Part shown: positions 35,192-43,246 of the stretch, piece after piece
Layout: each line of letters begins with the position of its first letter
Numbering within the stretch: the stretch's first letter is position 1
NCBI RefSeq assembly: GCF_000472425.1
Contig: NZ_AXAI01000002.1
Span: forward strand, 495,580-559,579
Length of the DNA stretch: 64,000 bases
Direction of reading: 5' to 3'
Origin: Bradyrhizobium sp. Tv2a-2
GTDB lineage: Bacteria; Pseudomonadota; Alphaproteobacteria; Rhizobiales; Xanthobacteraceae
The notes under the pieces: model-generated
What the model was told of the DNA's origin: nothing
The model's input: the letters and a program-made list of their open reading frames with translations, nothing else
Database searches by the model: none
Position numbers and translations under genes: made by a program

Positions 35192-36535
35192 CTACGAGAA
35201 CAGTGCCTCGGATGCGAACGGCTCAGCCGAGCCGGGCCGGTAACGTGTCAGGTTGAATTTTGTCTTCTCCACCGGTGCGACATCGACCAGGACGTAGTTG
35301 TATTCTTCCTGCGGCGGCTTGCCCTTCCAATAGAGGTCCGGCGGATAGTTGCTTGGCACCTTGATGCTCGTGCGACCGGGAAGGATCGGGTCCTGCTCCG
35401 CCCCACCGCCACCAAGAACCAGGTATTTCACGCCATCGACGTCATACATTTCGGTCGTATGCACGTGTCCGTTGAAAACGACGAGTTCCAAGTCCTTGGC
35501 GTAGGCCGCGATGGTCTTGTGAGGATTGTCAGGCTCCGGAATGGGACCGAGGCCAGCGCGACAGAAGACCGGATAGTGGAAGGTGATGAACGCCTTTTTT
35601 AATCCCTTGGCTTTGGCATCGTCCAGCCACTGTTGCAATTGCACCATCTGCTCCGCGTATTTTGGCCGGTCTCCATCCCACAGCGACGGCGAGCGATAAT
35701 CGTACTTTCCGCTCCACAGGAAGATAAACCTGACGTCTCGGAAGTCGAATTTGTAAATCAACCGCTCCGGGGTCACGCCGAAGTTCTTCAGATAAGGCAC
35801 CGCGTCAAGCGTCCCTTCAATTTTTGGATCGCCCCACACTTCGTGATTGCCCACCGACATGAACCACCGTCCTTCGAGCCCTGCGGCGCGCATCTCGGAA
35901 TCTGGCGCCGGCAGCAGCTTGAGCATGGTGTCGTTGACGCGTTTCCAATAGGGACTGTCGGCGACTGAGCGGCCCTGATTGCCCCACCAGACGACGTCGC
36001 CGCTGTTGATCACGAATTTGGCGCGGCCGGCCTGCACGTGCTGCACGATTTCGCGAGAAACCCAATCGCCACCCTCGAGTCGAAACATTTCCCGGTGCAC
36101 TCCGGGAAGCAGTTTGACGTCTTCGACAGTTGCACGGGTCACCCAGCCCTGGTCCACCGACAACGTCATGACCTCGCTCCGTGACATGAACGGCATGACG
36201 ACTTGCTTAAGCTCCTTGGTGGTGGGGTCGAAGATCATTTTCACATCGCGCTTCACCACCGCTTCCGCGACCTTTTCCGGCATGACCAGGCCAAACATTT
36301 CAACGAATAGTCCGACGAGATCGGTGCGGCCTTCCTTGACCGGCAGGTACATCATGGGTCGCGAGTCACCGCAGACCGCAAAGGAAAACCCGGAATTTGC
36401 CTGTTGCGCCACTGCCTTCTTCACCGCGAGAACCGAGGACAGCACTGGCAGCATTGCAAGGCCCGAGAGCAGGCCCCTCCTATTCAATCCGCCTTTAGCC
36501 GAATTCACGTCGCTGAAGACAAGGCGCCCGTCCAT
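35192..36535 (-). CDS. Tat-exported calcineurin-type metallophosphoesterase
   Basis: This is a 447-residue phosphoesterase. ATG 36535 gives a twin-arginine signal (NRRGLLSGLAMLPVLSSVLA, residues 18-37, cleavage near AVAQQ). The metal-binding motifs appear in order: CGDSRP (55-60), INSGDVVWWG, SVGNHEVWGD, TFHYPVF and NGHVHTTEMYDVDG. The first motif is G-D-S rather than G-D-x-H, as in some exported phosphoesterases. The region between motifs 1 and 2 is unusually long (about 150 residues). It heads an operon with two small membrane proteins. The substrate is unknown. Confidence 0.87.
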   Translation of the reverse strand: MDGRLVFSDVNSAKGGLNRRGLLSGLAMLPVLSSVLAVKKAVAQQANSGFSFAVCGDSRPMMYLPVKEGRTDLVGLFVEMFGLVMPEKVAEAVVKRDVKMIFDPTTKELKQVVMPFMSRSEVMTLSVDQGWVTRATVEDVKLLPGVHREMFRLEGGDWVSREIVQHVQAGRAKFVINSGDVVWWGNQGRSVADSPYWKRVNDTMLKLLPAPDSEMRAAGLEGRWFMSVGNHEVWGDPKIEGTLDAVPYLKNFGVTPERLIYKFDFRDVRFIFLWSGKYDYRSPSLWDGDRPKYAEQMVQLQQWLDDAKAKGLKKAFITFHYPVFCRAGLGPIPEPDNPHKTIAAYAKDLELVVFNGHVHTTEMYDVDGVKYLVLGGGGAEQDPILPGRTSIKVPSNYPPDLYWKGKPPQEEYNYVLVDVAPVEKTKFNLTRYRPGSAEPFASEALFS

Positions 36536-36875
36536 CTGACCGCTCCATCCGTCTATTGGCGCCCTTTTCGCCCGATCGGCGTTGCCGCTGCAGGGACGAA
36601 CGCCAGCCGCCCGAGAGTGCTGCAATCACGGATAGCCGAACCGTATTCGCGCGCTATGCAACTTCGGCAGATTGGTGGTCTTCTAAGTGCCTTTGCGCCT
36701 GGGTCATTGCGGAAGTCGGCCGATTGAATAACCAAATGGACCGCGCTCAGCCGCCCTTCGCACAAGCACTTGGCTGATTGGATTTTCTCGGATGTGCCCC
36801 CTAAGTCACACCCAAAAGCCACGCCCAATGGTTGAATGGAGCACTGGCGCGCTCGCTACCCTGTTTAGGGCTGCC
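36536..36875. other. Intergenic region, no gene supported
   Basis: These 340 bases lie between the divergent metallophosphoesterase and the broken outer-membrane protein gene. They should hold promoters of both, but I see no clear hexamers, operators or repeats. Confidence 0.4.
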
Positions 36876-37240
36876 ATGGAGAATCCATTCCTTACCGTTG
36901 CGCTGTTTGCAATGCTTGCGAGTGTCACCGCGCGTGCTGCGGATATGCCGGTGAAGGCCCCGCCGCCTCCCCCACCGCCGTACAACTGGTCAGGATTTTA
37001 TCTTGGCGCAAATCTCGGTGGTGCGTGGACCAACGGCAGCCTGAATATTCCAGGCAACAATCTCTATGGCGGCATCACCGAATTCGTCGGTGGCGTTCAG
37101 GCTGGCTACAATTTCCAGCTGGCCATCTTTTGTTTGGTGTGGAAGGTGATTTAGATGGGGCGACTTTTGGTCATCCCGCGCTTCCCACTCCTACGGTCGG
37201 ATCGGTGAGCCAGAACTGGATTGGGATGATTGCAGGCCGC
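36876..37240 (+). pseudogene. Broken Omp31-type outer-membrane beta-barrel protein gene
   Basis: The frame begins MENPFLTVALFAMLASVTARA (signal peptide), then ADMPVKAPPPPPPPYNWSGFYLGANLGGAW and ends a typical first barrel repeat at GGVQAGYNFQ. A one-base loss near 37119-37123 shifts the frame, which then stops at 37152-37154. The true continuation (LFGVEGDLDGATFGHP...SVSQNWIGMIAGR) resumes in the next frame up to about 37240. After that the similarity to this family ends, so at least the last two thirds of the barrel are missing. A sequencing error could explain the shift but not the missing 3' part. Confidence 0.75.
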
Positions 37241-37629
37241 AGCGGCAAGCGCAAGTTGACTTGGGACAAGCGCCGGATCCGATATCGCAAGGTTTGTTCG
37301 TCCGTTGGTGATACTCTGTCACTCCAGCTATGCCTTGCGCCTCGCATCGGTACCTACGCGCTATTGTCCGAGCAGGGCGGCGACGGACGCAAGTTGCAAA
37401 GCTCCGGCCAGGAAAAGCACGGTGAAAATGGAAGTGGTGGAGCGTATCAATTCATCCTATGGCAAAAGACCCCGATCGCAACACGCGCGTCCGGAGGACT
37501 TCAGGTCAAAAGCACCAGTCGAGGATTGTAGTCAACAGGTCCGCTTCACGGATAGCGGACCTGAGCGGACCACCGAGCGATGTCGCCCTCAGGCCCAGTT
37601 CCGGACTCATGCATTGCAGCAACCGCGTC
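37241..37629. other. Non-coding remainder after the broken porin gene
   Basis: These 389 bases lie between the pseudogene and the convergent ABC_sub_bind gene. They contain the perfect hairpin at 37536-37563. Open frames have no family resemblance. They may be the junction left by a deletion or insertion. Confidence 0.4.
37536..37563. terminator. Perfect 10-bp hairpin downstream of the ABC_sub_bind gene
   Basis: CAGGTCCGCT (37536-37545) pairs with AGCGGACCTG (37554-37563) across an 8-base loop, 67 bases downstream of the leftward gene's stop. No T-run follows on the minus strand, so terminator function is only a suggestion. A partial third copy, GAGCGGACC, follows directly. Confidence 0.4.
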
Positions 37630-38607
37630 CTATTCGATCACCTCATCGGCCCGGACAAGGATCGAGGGTGGGATATTCAATCCGAGCGCCTTGGCCGCCT
37701 TGTTGTTGACTATCAACTCGAGCTTGGTGGGAAATTCCACCGGGAGATCGCCTGGCTGAGCTCCTTTGAGAATTTTGTTCACATAAATAGCCGCGCGATG
37801 AAAATTCTCGGACAAGTTAACGCCATAGCTGGCCAGCCCGCCCGCGTCGACATGGTCACGGAAGCCATAGATCGCCGGCAATCGCGCCGTTGCAGCGAGT
37901 ACGGCGATCCTGTTCCGCTCACTGAAGAGCATACCATCAACGAGGACGATGACTGCTCGAACGTGGTCGTCCGCCATTGCCTGGAATGCCGCTTCGAGAT
38001 CGCCGGGCGAACGAACCTCGGCAGCAACAGCTTGGATGCCCAACTTCCGACACGTGCTCTCCAATTCTTGCCGGTCGATAATGACCCCGGTGGCAACGTT
38101 CACCAAGTATCCAAGCTTGACGACGTCTGGAATCATTTGAAGCGCCAGCTCAACCTGTTTGCCTGTTAGGCCTTGGGTGCGAAACGATACGCCGGTCACG
38201 TTCCCGCCCGGCCGCGCCTCGCTGGAAATTAAGCCGAGGTTGATGGCATCGGCGAGTAACGGGCAAACAATCGGAATTGACGTGGTCAATGCTCTCGTCG
38301 CTACTGCAGCCGGAGTTACAGTGGCTAGAATCACGTCAGGTCTAAGTCCAACTAACTCCGCTGCAAGAGCAGGGAAGCGGTCCAGATGCCCCTCCGCGAA
38401 ACGGTAGACAATATCCACGCTCAGGCCATCGACGTAGCCAAGTTCTTTCAAGCCCTGCTCGAAGCCGTTGAGCGGCGAATTACCTTCCTTCCTGATCGCA
38501 CTGAGAACTGCGATAAGCGGACGTTTGGTTGGGATTTCTGCGCGTGCCACGATCGGCCACGCGGCAGTGGTGCTACCGAGGAGTGTGATAAACTCGCGCC
38601 GCCGCAA
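37630..38607 (-). CDS. ABC transporter substrate-binding protein, ABC_sub_bind family
   Basis: This is a 325-residue periplasmic binding protein of the very expanded family in Bradyrhizobium. It opens with the usual LRRREFITLLGSTTAAWPIVARAE, a twin-arginine-like signal. The body shows GFEQGLKELGYVDG, IVYRFAEG, RFPALAAELVGLRPDVI, ATVTPAAVATRALTTSIPIV, RPGGNVTGVSF and YGVNLSENFHRAAIYVNKILKGAQPGDLPVEFPTKLELIVN. No ATG is present at the expected place, so TTG 38607 is proposed. No permease or ATPase gene accompanies it, which is common for this family. The ligand is unknown. Confidence 0.82.
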   Translation of the reverse strand: MRRREFITLLGSTTAAWPIVARAEIPTKRPLIAVLSAIRKEGNSPLNGFEQGLKELGYVDGLSVDIVYRFAEGHLDRFPALAAELVGLRPDVILATVTPAAVATRALTTSIPIVCPLLADAINLGLISSEARPGGNVTGVSFRTQGLTGKQVELALQMIPDVVKLGYLVNVATGVIIDRQELESTCRKLGIQAVAAEVRSPGDLEAAFQAMADDHVRAVIVLVDGMLFSERNRIAVLAATARLPAIYGFRDHVDAGGLASYGVNLSENFHRAAIYVNKILKGAQPGDLPVEFPTKLELIVNNKAAKALGLNIPPSILVRADEVIE

Positions 38608-38665
38608 ATGCCGTCCCCCGACAAAAAGACCCCGCTGAAATCGATTAGAGGTAGCACATTGTGAT

Positions 38666-40090
38666 CTACTTGGCCGCACCCGTGGTGGATTGCACCTGCA
38701 CCACCGAGGGCGGGTTCCATTTGCCCGTGAGCGCCTCCGATTTCGGGGCATAGATGCGCATGGTCAAGTTGAACGGCCCTTTTGGCGCCGGAAGCCAGTT
38801 GGCTTGTTTGTCGGCGCTGGGGCTCTCGTTCTGGAAATAGAGGTCGAGCGATCCGTCCCCGTTATACTTGAACGGCATCCAACTGCTGACGGCAAACCGA
38901 TTGAGAGTGTTGGTAATCTGGAAGCCCTCTGGGTCATAAAGCGTAACCGACCAAAAGGCGTTCGCCGGCGGCATGTCGCTCTTGTCGAAGTGGAGCGCGT
39001 AGCTGTTTGCACCATCGAGAGGTTTGCCGGTCTCATCGCCCAGATTGATCGGATAGATGGCATCCTCGGGAAGGTTCGCGCCGAGGCCGGCCTGAGCGAT
39101 GATAGCGCGCTTCAAATAATAGTTGCCGTACACCCCCATTGTGTCGGTGTTCATGGACCAGCCGTTCACGACGCGCGCGAGCGTCGGCAGCTTCCAAGCC
39201 ATCAATTTCTGCCCTTCTTCCGGCGCGCTCGTCAGCGCATTGCGAACCTCGGGATCGAGCTTCGCCATGTTAAAGCTCTTGCCTGGCTCGATTCCGATCC
39301 CCCTCATCTGCGCGATGATCGGCTCGTCAGTAATGTGGGGAGGATTGACCTTGAGAAGTTCGGCCGCGTAGGAGAAGAACTTGTCGGCCGCCATGGTGTC
39401 GACCGCAGTTTTCGGCGGCGTTTTCATATCGACAGTCGGATCAATCTTCACTTCCACGGGCGTTGGGGTCTTGCCCCATTCCGAGAGCGGGGTGACTTTG
39501 TAGCCGTCCTGTATCTTGTGAACGGCATCGTAGTCTGGCGGTCCATCCGTCTTCGTTCGTCCGATGATCCAGACGAAAGGCGTCGGTGCACTGATTCTCG
39601 AGATTCCTGAAGGAACATCTCCGTTCCAACCCGTTGGCGCCACCAAGAAATTGATCGCCTGTGTGCCCGTGGTTCGCCAACCGGGCGATGCAAACACGTC
39701 GGTCCACATGTCGAGCATCGGAAGCAGATAGTAGCGGTCATCGGTATTCGGAGCGGATACGATCATCGGCTCTTTGGTCAACTCGAGCCACGCAATGGAA
39801 TACAGCGTATCGAAGTTTACTCGCACTACGCCCTTGAAATCAGCGGGGGGATACTCACGAACGCTGGTGAACTCGTTCATCGGGCCTTTGCCGAACTCCT
39901 TGCCGGGCTTGATGTTTGTCGATTGCTTCCGGGTCACATCCATCATGACGAGAGGGTAGAGATAGAGATAAGCATCGACGGCGATGGCGCGGGCTTCTTG
40001 CTCGGTAATCCCGGCATAAGCACTTCTTGGAGTGGCCGAGACGTCCAGCAAGCTGAACAGGAGCGCCAAGGTAATCGTAACTTGTCTCAT
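38666..40090 (-). CDS. DUF1254/DUF1214 domain exported protein (copy 4)
   Basis: This 474-residue protein is a paralogue of the three at 4964-9717. ATG 40090 follows TTGGAG and starts a Sec signal peptide (MRQVTITLALLFSLLDVSA, cleavage near AYAG). DUF1254: AIAVDAYLYLYPLVMMDVTRKQ, VNFDTLYSIAWLELTKEPMIVS, YYLLPMLDMWTDVFASPG. DUF1214: GANSYALHFDKSDMPPANAFWSVTLYDPEGF, DGSLDLYFQNESP, WLPAPKGPFNLTMRIYAPKSEALTGKWNPP. It is the most canonical of the four. The ABC_sub_bind gene starts 58 bases downstream on the same strand. Function is unknown. Confidence 0.9.
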   Translation of the reverse strand: MRQVTITLALLFSLLDVSATPRSAYAGITEQEARAIAVDAYLYLYPLVMMDVTRKQSTNIKPGKEFGKGPMNEFTSVREYPPADFKGVVRVNFDTLYSIAWLELTKEPMIVSAPNTDDRYYLLPMLDMWTDVFASPGWRTTGTQAINFLVAPTGWNGDVPSGISRISAPTPFVWIIGRTKTDGPPDYDAVHKIQDGYKVTPLSEWGKTPTPVEVKIDPTVDMKTPPKTAVDTMAADKFFSYAAELLKVNPPHITDEPIIAQMRGIGIEPGKSFNMAKLDPEVRNALTSAPEEGQKLMAWKLPTLARVVNGWSMNTDTMGVYGNYYLKRAIIAQAGLGANLPEDAIYPINLGDETGKPLDGANSYALHFDKSDMPPANAFWSVTLYDPEGFQITNTLNRFAVSSWMPFKYNGDGSLDLYFQNESPSADKQANWLPAPKGPFNLTMRIYAPKSEALTGKWNPPSVVQVQSTTGAAK

Positions 40091-40579
40091 GACTGAAACT
40101 CCAAGGCTGTTTACGCGACTGCGCTGGGACAACGGCCAGTTCCAACCTGATAAATCGTTGACTGCGGCCTATTGGCCGATGGGCACTAAGCGCTTCACAG
40201 GCCATCCGGTGTCGTTGACCTAGATCAAGGGATGTCCGAGACAGGATCTTTCTCGATGGATTAAGCGGGGGGGGCGGCTGGGAAATGTCCGCTTAGGCCC
40301 GAAAGCGCCGAAGCCGAGCTAGGTCGAAACGAAACGGCCCCGGGCTAGGTTGCGGCAGTCTCGCAATATCGCACATTGGAGCCGACGGCGGACCACGACA
40401 CTCTGTCGATCAGGGGGCGTGGTCTGTTCACTTTTGAACACTCGATCCCATGCTTGCCCTCCATTTGCAGTGCGCTTTTGCTTGCGACACGAGCTTGATA
40501 ACCCTGGGATATCGAGGCGTTTGCCATAGAAGGCCGCGCCAGATAAGGCTTTAGGGGAAGCCTCGAGGGAGTGTGCGAC
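40091..40579. other. Intergenic region upstream of the stressosome operon
   Basis: These 489 bases separate the leftward DUF1254 gene from the rightward rsb-like operon and must contain the promoters for both. I looked for the alphaproteobacterial general-stress (EcfG) pattern GGAAC-N16/17-CGTT upstream of 40580 and did not see it. No gene or repeat is supported. Confidence 0.4.
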
Positions 40580-41479
40580 ATGGCCGCGAACGTGGGTACC
40601 GTAGCTGAGCTGGTCGGCAGCAGCGAACAGCTCATCCTGCCCGAATGGATCGACCTGCAGAAGAAGGCCGGCAGCCTCAACACGGGGCGGATCACCGAAA
40701 ATGAGCTTGTTTCGCAATCGCGCGAGTTTCTTCATTTGTTGCGGGACGGCCTGGCGAAGGGCGGCAGCGATGCCTCCAATCCCGCCTACGGACCGGCCAA
40801 GCAGTTGCTCGCGGACGTGTCCCGCTCGCGCGCGCTCCAGGGCTTCTCGCCGAGTGAGACGGCGACGTTCGTCTTTTCGCTGAAGCAGCCACTCTTCAAC
40901 ACACTCAACCGCAACAGTACGCTGTCGCCGGCCCAGGCCGCCGAGCTCACCTGGTCGGTGACGCTTCTTCTCGACGAATTGGGCCTGTTTACGCTCGAGG
41001 TTTTCCAGAAGAGCCGCGAGGAAGTCATCGTCCGTCAGCAGCGCGAGATCGCCGAGCTGTCGACGCCGGTCGTCAAGCTGTGGGATGGTATCCTCGCGCT
41101 GCCGCTGATCGGCACGCTCGACAGCCAGCGGACCCAGGTCGTGATGGAAAATCTTCTGCAGACCATCGTCGATTCCGAAGCGGCGATCGCCATCATCGAC
41201 ATCACCGGCGTGCCCACGGTGGATACGCTGACGGCGCAGCATCTCCTCAAGACTGTCGCCGCTGCGAGGCTCATGGGCGCCGATTGCATCGTCAGCGGCA
41301 TCCGCCCGCAGATTGCCCAGACCATGGTGCATCTGGGTGTTGAATTGAACGTGGTTTCGAAAGCCACCCTAGCCGACGCGCTCGCTGTGGCGCTGGAGCG
41401 AACCGGGCGAGCCGTGACCAAGCAGAAAAGGCAGGCTGCCTCCGAACAGACCAAGACGCCCGCCGAAAAAGGCCAATGA
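40580..41479 (+). CDS. rsbR: RsbR-type stressosome sensor with STAS domain
   Basis: This 299-residue protein belongs to the RsbR family, which forms the stressosome core with RsbS. The N-terminal 160 residues are helical with a sensor/RsbR-N type pattern (LPEWIDLQKKAGSLNTGRITENELVSQSREFL). The C-terminal STAS domain (about residues 170-280) reads TPVVKLWDGILALPLIGTLDSQR, then IIDITGVPTVDTLTAQHLLKT, which holds the Thr that RsbT phosphorylates in the family, then ADCIVSGIRPQIAQTMVHLGVEL. ATG 40580 follows CGAGGGA at 9 bases. Its stop overlaps the RsbS start (ATGA). The stress signal is unknown. Confidence 0.9.
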   Translation: MAANVGTVAELVGSSEQLILPEWIDLQKKAGSLNTGRITENELVSQSREFLHLLRDGLAKGGSDASNPAYGPAKQLLADVSRSRALQGFSPSETATFVFSLKQPLFNTLNRNSTLSPAQAAELTWSVTLLLDELGLFTLEVFQKSREEVIVRQQREIAELSTPVVKLWDGILALPLIGTLDSQRTQVVMENLLQTIVDSEAAIAIIDITGVPTVDTLTAQHLLKTVAAARLMGADCIVSGIRPQIAQTMVHLGVELNVVSKATLADALAVALERTGRAVTKQKRQAASEQTKTPAEKGQ

Positions 41480-41871
41480 TCATGGATCGCATTCCAATCC
41501 TGAAGTTCGGGAATGCTCTTCTTGTGACCATTCAGGTCGACATGCATGATCGTCTTGCCACCGCGCTCGAGGAGGACCTGACCAGCAAGATCGTCGAATA
41601 CGGTGCCAAGGGGGTGCTGATCGACATCTCCGCGCTGGAGATCGTCGACAGCTTCATCGGACGGATGCTCGACAACATCGCCGCGGTTTCCCGCATCCTG
41701 GACGCTGACACGGTGGTTGTCGGCATGCGGCCGGCGGTCGCGATCACGCTGGTCGAGCTCGGACTGTCCCTGACCGGTGTCAAGACCGCCCTGAACGTCG
41801 AGCGTGGCATGGCTCTCATCCACGCACGGCTCAAGACGTCGGATTCGGAAGATGACGACGCCGAAGATTGA
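41476..41871 (+). CDS. rsbS: RsbS-type STAS-domain stressosome protein
   Basis: This is a 131-residue single STAS domain: MDRIPILKFGNALLVTIQVDMHD, then GVLIDISALEIVDSFIGRMLDN, with Ser59 at the position phosphorylated by RsbT in Bacillus RsbS, then VVVGMRPAVAITLVELGLSL. The tail is very acidic (DSEDDDAED). The ATG at 41476 overlaps the rsbR stop; a second ATG at 41482 is possible. The gene's 3' end overlaps the start of the RsbT gene by 20 bases. The stressosome role is inferred from family and operon order R-S-T. Confidence 0.9.
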   Translation: MIMDRIPILKFGNALLVTIQVDMHDRLATALEEDLTSKIVEYGAKGVLIDISALEIVDSFIGRMLDNIAAVSRILDADTVVVGMRPAVAITLVELGLSLTGVKTALNVERGMALIHARLKTSDSEDDDAED

Positions 41872-42256
41872 GCGGCTCGATATCCGCTCCTCGGACGACG
41901 TCGTGCGAGTCCGCCAGTTGGCGCGCACGCTGGCCCTCGGAGCGGGCCTGAGCCTTGTCGACCAGACCAAGATCATCACGGCTGCAAGCGAGCTGGCCCG
42001 CAATACGCTCGACTATGGTGGCGGCGGTTTTGTTGTCGCCGAGCTGGTCGAGGCATCCGGTCGCCGCGGTCTCAGGCTGACATTCGAGGACAAGGGCCCG
42101 GGCATCCCCGATATAGACGCCGCGCTAAAGGATGGCTTTACCACCGGCAAGGGCATGGGTCTCGGGTTGGGAGGCGCCAGACGGCTTTCCAATGAATTTT
42201 CGATTCATTCAAAACCCGGCGAGGGCACCAAAGTCGTCATCGCGCGTTGGAAATAA
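41852..42256 (+). CDS. rsbT: RsbT-type serine kinase (GHKL ATPase)
   Basis: This is a 134-residue switch kinase of the anti-sigma-factor ATPase family. Motifs: N-box AASELARNTLDYGGGG, G1 DKGPGIPDID, G2 GKGMGLGLGGARRLSNEF, and terminal GEGTKVVIARW. In the known pathway RsbT phosphorylates RsbR and RsbS, is then released, and activates a downstream phosphatase. ATG 41852 lies inside the end of rsbS with GGAA upstream. The next gene starts 3 bases after its stop. Confidence 0.9.
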   Translation: MTTPKIERLDIRSSDDVVRVRQLARTLALGAGLSLVDQTKIITAASELARNTLDYGGGGFVVAELVEASGRRGLRLTFEDKGPGIPDIDAALKDGFTTGKGMGLGLGGARRLSNEFSIHSKPGEGTKVVIARWK

Positions 42257-42259
42257 CCC

Positions 42260-43246
42260 ATGATAGCTCTCGCCGTGCAGGACCAAAGTCAGGTAGCGGA
42301 GGCACGGCGAAGGGCAACCGAAATCGCGGGGCGTCAGGGATTTGGCGATGTCGATGCCGGCAGGGTGGCTCTCGTGGCGACGGAGCTCGCGACCAACATC
42401 CTCAAGCATGGTAACGGCGGGGAGATGCTGGTCGGCGCGTATGGCGAAGGCGCGGACGGCGGCGTCGAGTTGATTGGCCTCGACAAAGGTCCCGGGATCG
42501 CGAACCTCGCTGCGAGCCTGGCCGATGGATATTCCACCGCGGGAACGGCCGGCAAGGGCCTGGGCGCGGTCGTCCGTCAGTCCCATTTTATCGATATCGC
42601 ATCCTGGCCCGGAAACGGCACGGCCGTTCTGGTTCGGCTCAAGACCGGGACTCCTCCCGAAGGCTCGGTCGATAGCAGCCGGGTCGGTGTCGTCTCGGTG
42701 CCGAAGCTCGGCCAGGACGTCTGCGGGGATTCCTGGGGCGTTTCGCTGGGAGCGGAGGAAACGACGCTGCTGGTCGTTGACGGCCTCGGTCACGGACCGG
42801 AGGCCGCCGAAGCGGCCGTCGAGGCCGTCCGCCTGTTTCACCGGTTCAATGGGCATCGCGCCCCGGTGCTGCTCGACTACATCCACGGCGGGCTGCGAGC
42901 CACGCGTGGGGCGGCCGTATCGGTGGCGCGATTTCAGCCGGCATCCGGCAAGATCATCTATTCGGGAATCGGCAATATCGCCGGCGTCATCGCCGCCAAC
43001 GGCGAGATCCGGCGCATGGTCTCGATGCCGGGAACCGCCGGCCACAACGCCCGCAAGATCCAGGCTTTCGAATATCCGTTCACGGCTGGCCTCGTCATTC
43101 TTCACTCCGACGGAATAGCCTCCAGCTGGACGCTCGACAGGTATCCCAATCTCGCCGCACGGCACCCGACCCTGATCGCAGCGGTGCTGTACCGAGACCT
43201 GACACGGCATCGCGACGATGCTACCGTCCTGGTAGCGAAATGGTGA
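42260..43246 (+). CDS. ATPase-SpoIIE phosphatase fusion (RsbX-like)
   Basis: This is a 328-residue fusion. Residues 1-130 form a GHKL ATPase domain (N-box VATELATNILKHGNGGEM, G1 DKGPGIANLAAS, G2 TAGKGLGAVVRQ). Residues 140-328 form a PP2C-type SpoIIE/RsbX phosphatase: CGDSWGV, VVDGLGHGPEAAEAA, YSGIGNIAGVI, HSDGIASSW and RDDATVLVAKW, with the metal-binding Asp residues present. RsbX resets the stressosome by removing phosphate from RsbR/RsbS; that role is likely here. The added ATPase domain might bind or phosphorylate a STAS partner. It overlaps the next gene by 7 bases. Confidence 0.87.
   Translation: MIALAVQDQSQVAEARRRATEIAGRQGFGDVDAGRVALVATELATNILKHGNGGEMLVGAYGEGADGGVELIGLDKGPGIANLAASLADGYSTAGTAGKGLGAVVRQSHFIDIASWPGNGTAVLVRLKTGTPPEGSVDSSRVGVVSVPKLGQDVCGDSWGVSLGAEETTLLVVDGLGHGPEAAEAAVEAVRLFHRFNGHRAPVLLDYIHGGLRATRGAAVSVARFQPASGKIIYSGIGNIAGVIAANGEIRRMVSMPGTAGHNARKIQAFEYPFTAGLVILHSDGIASSWTLDRYPNLAARHPTLIAAVLYRDLTRHRDDATVLVAKW

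Noticed and set aside
36828..37154. An intact 108-residue small outer-membrane protein
   Set aside because: The frame stops inside a conserved barrel repeat and the homologous continuation is found in the next frame, so it is a pseudogene.
40091..40579. An EcfG-type general stress promoter before the stressosome operon
   Set aside because: I searched by eye for GGAAC with CGTT at 16-17 spacing and found none.
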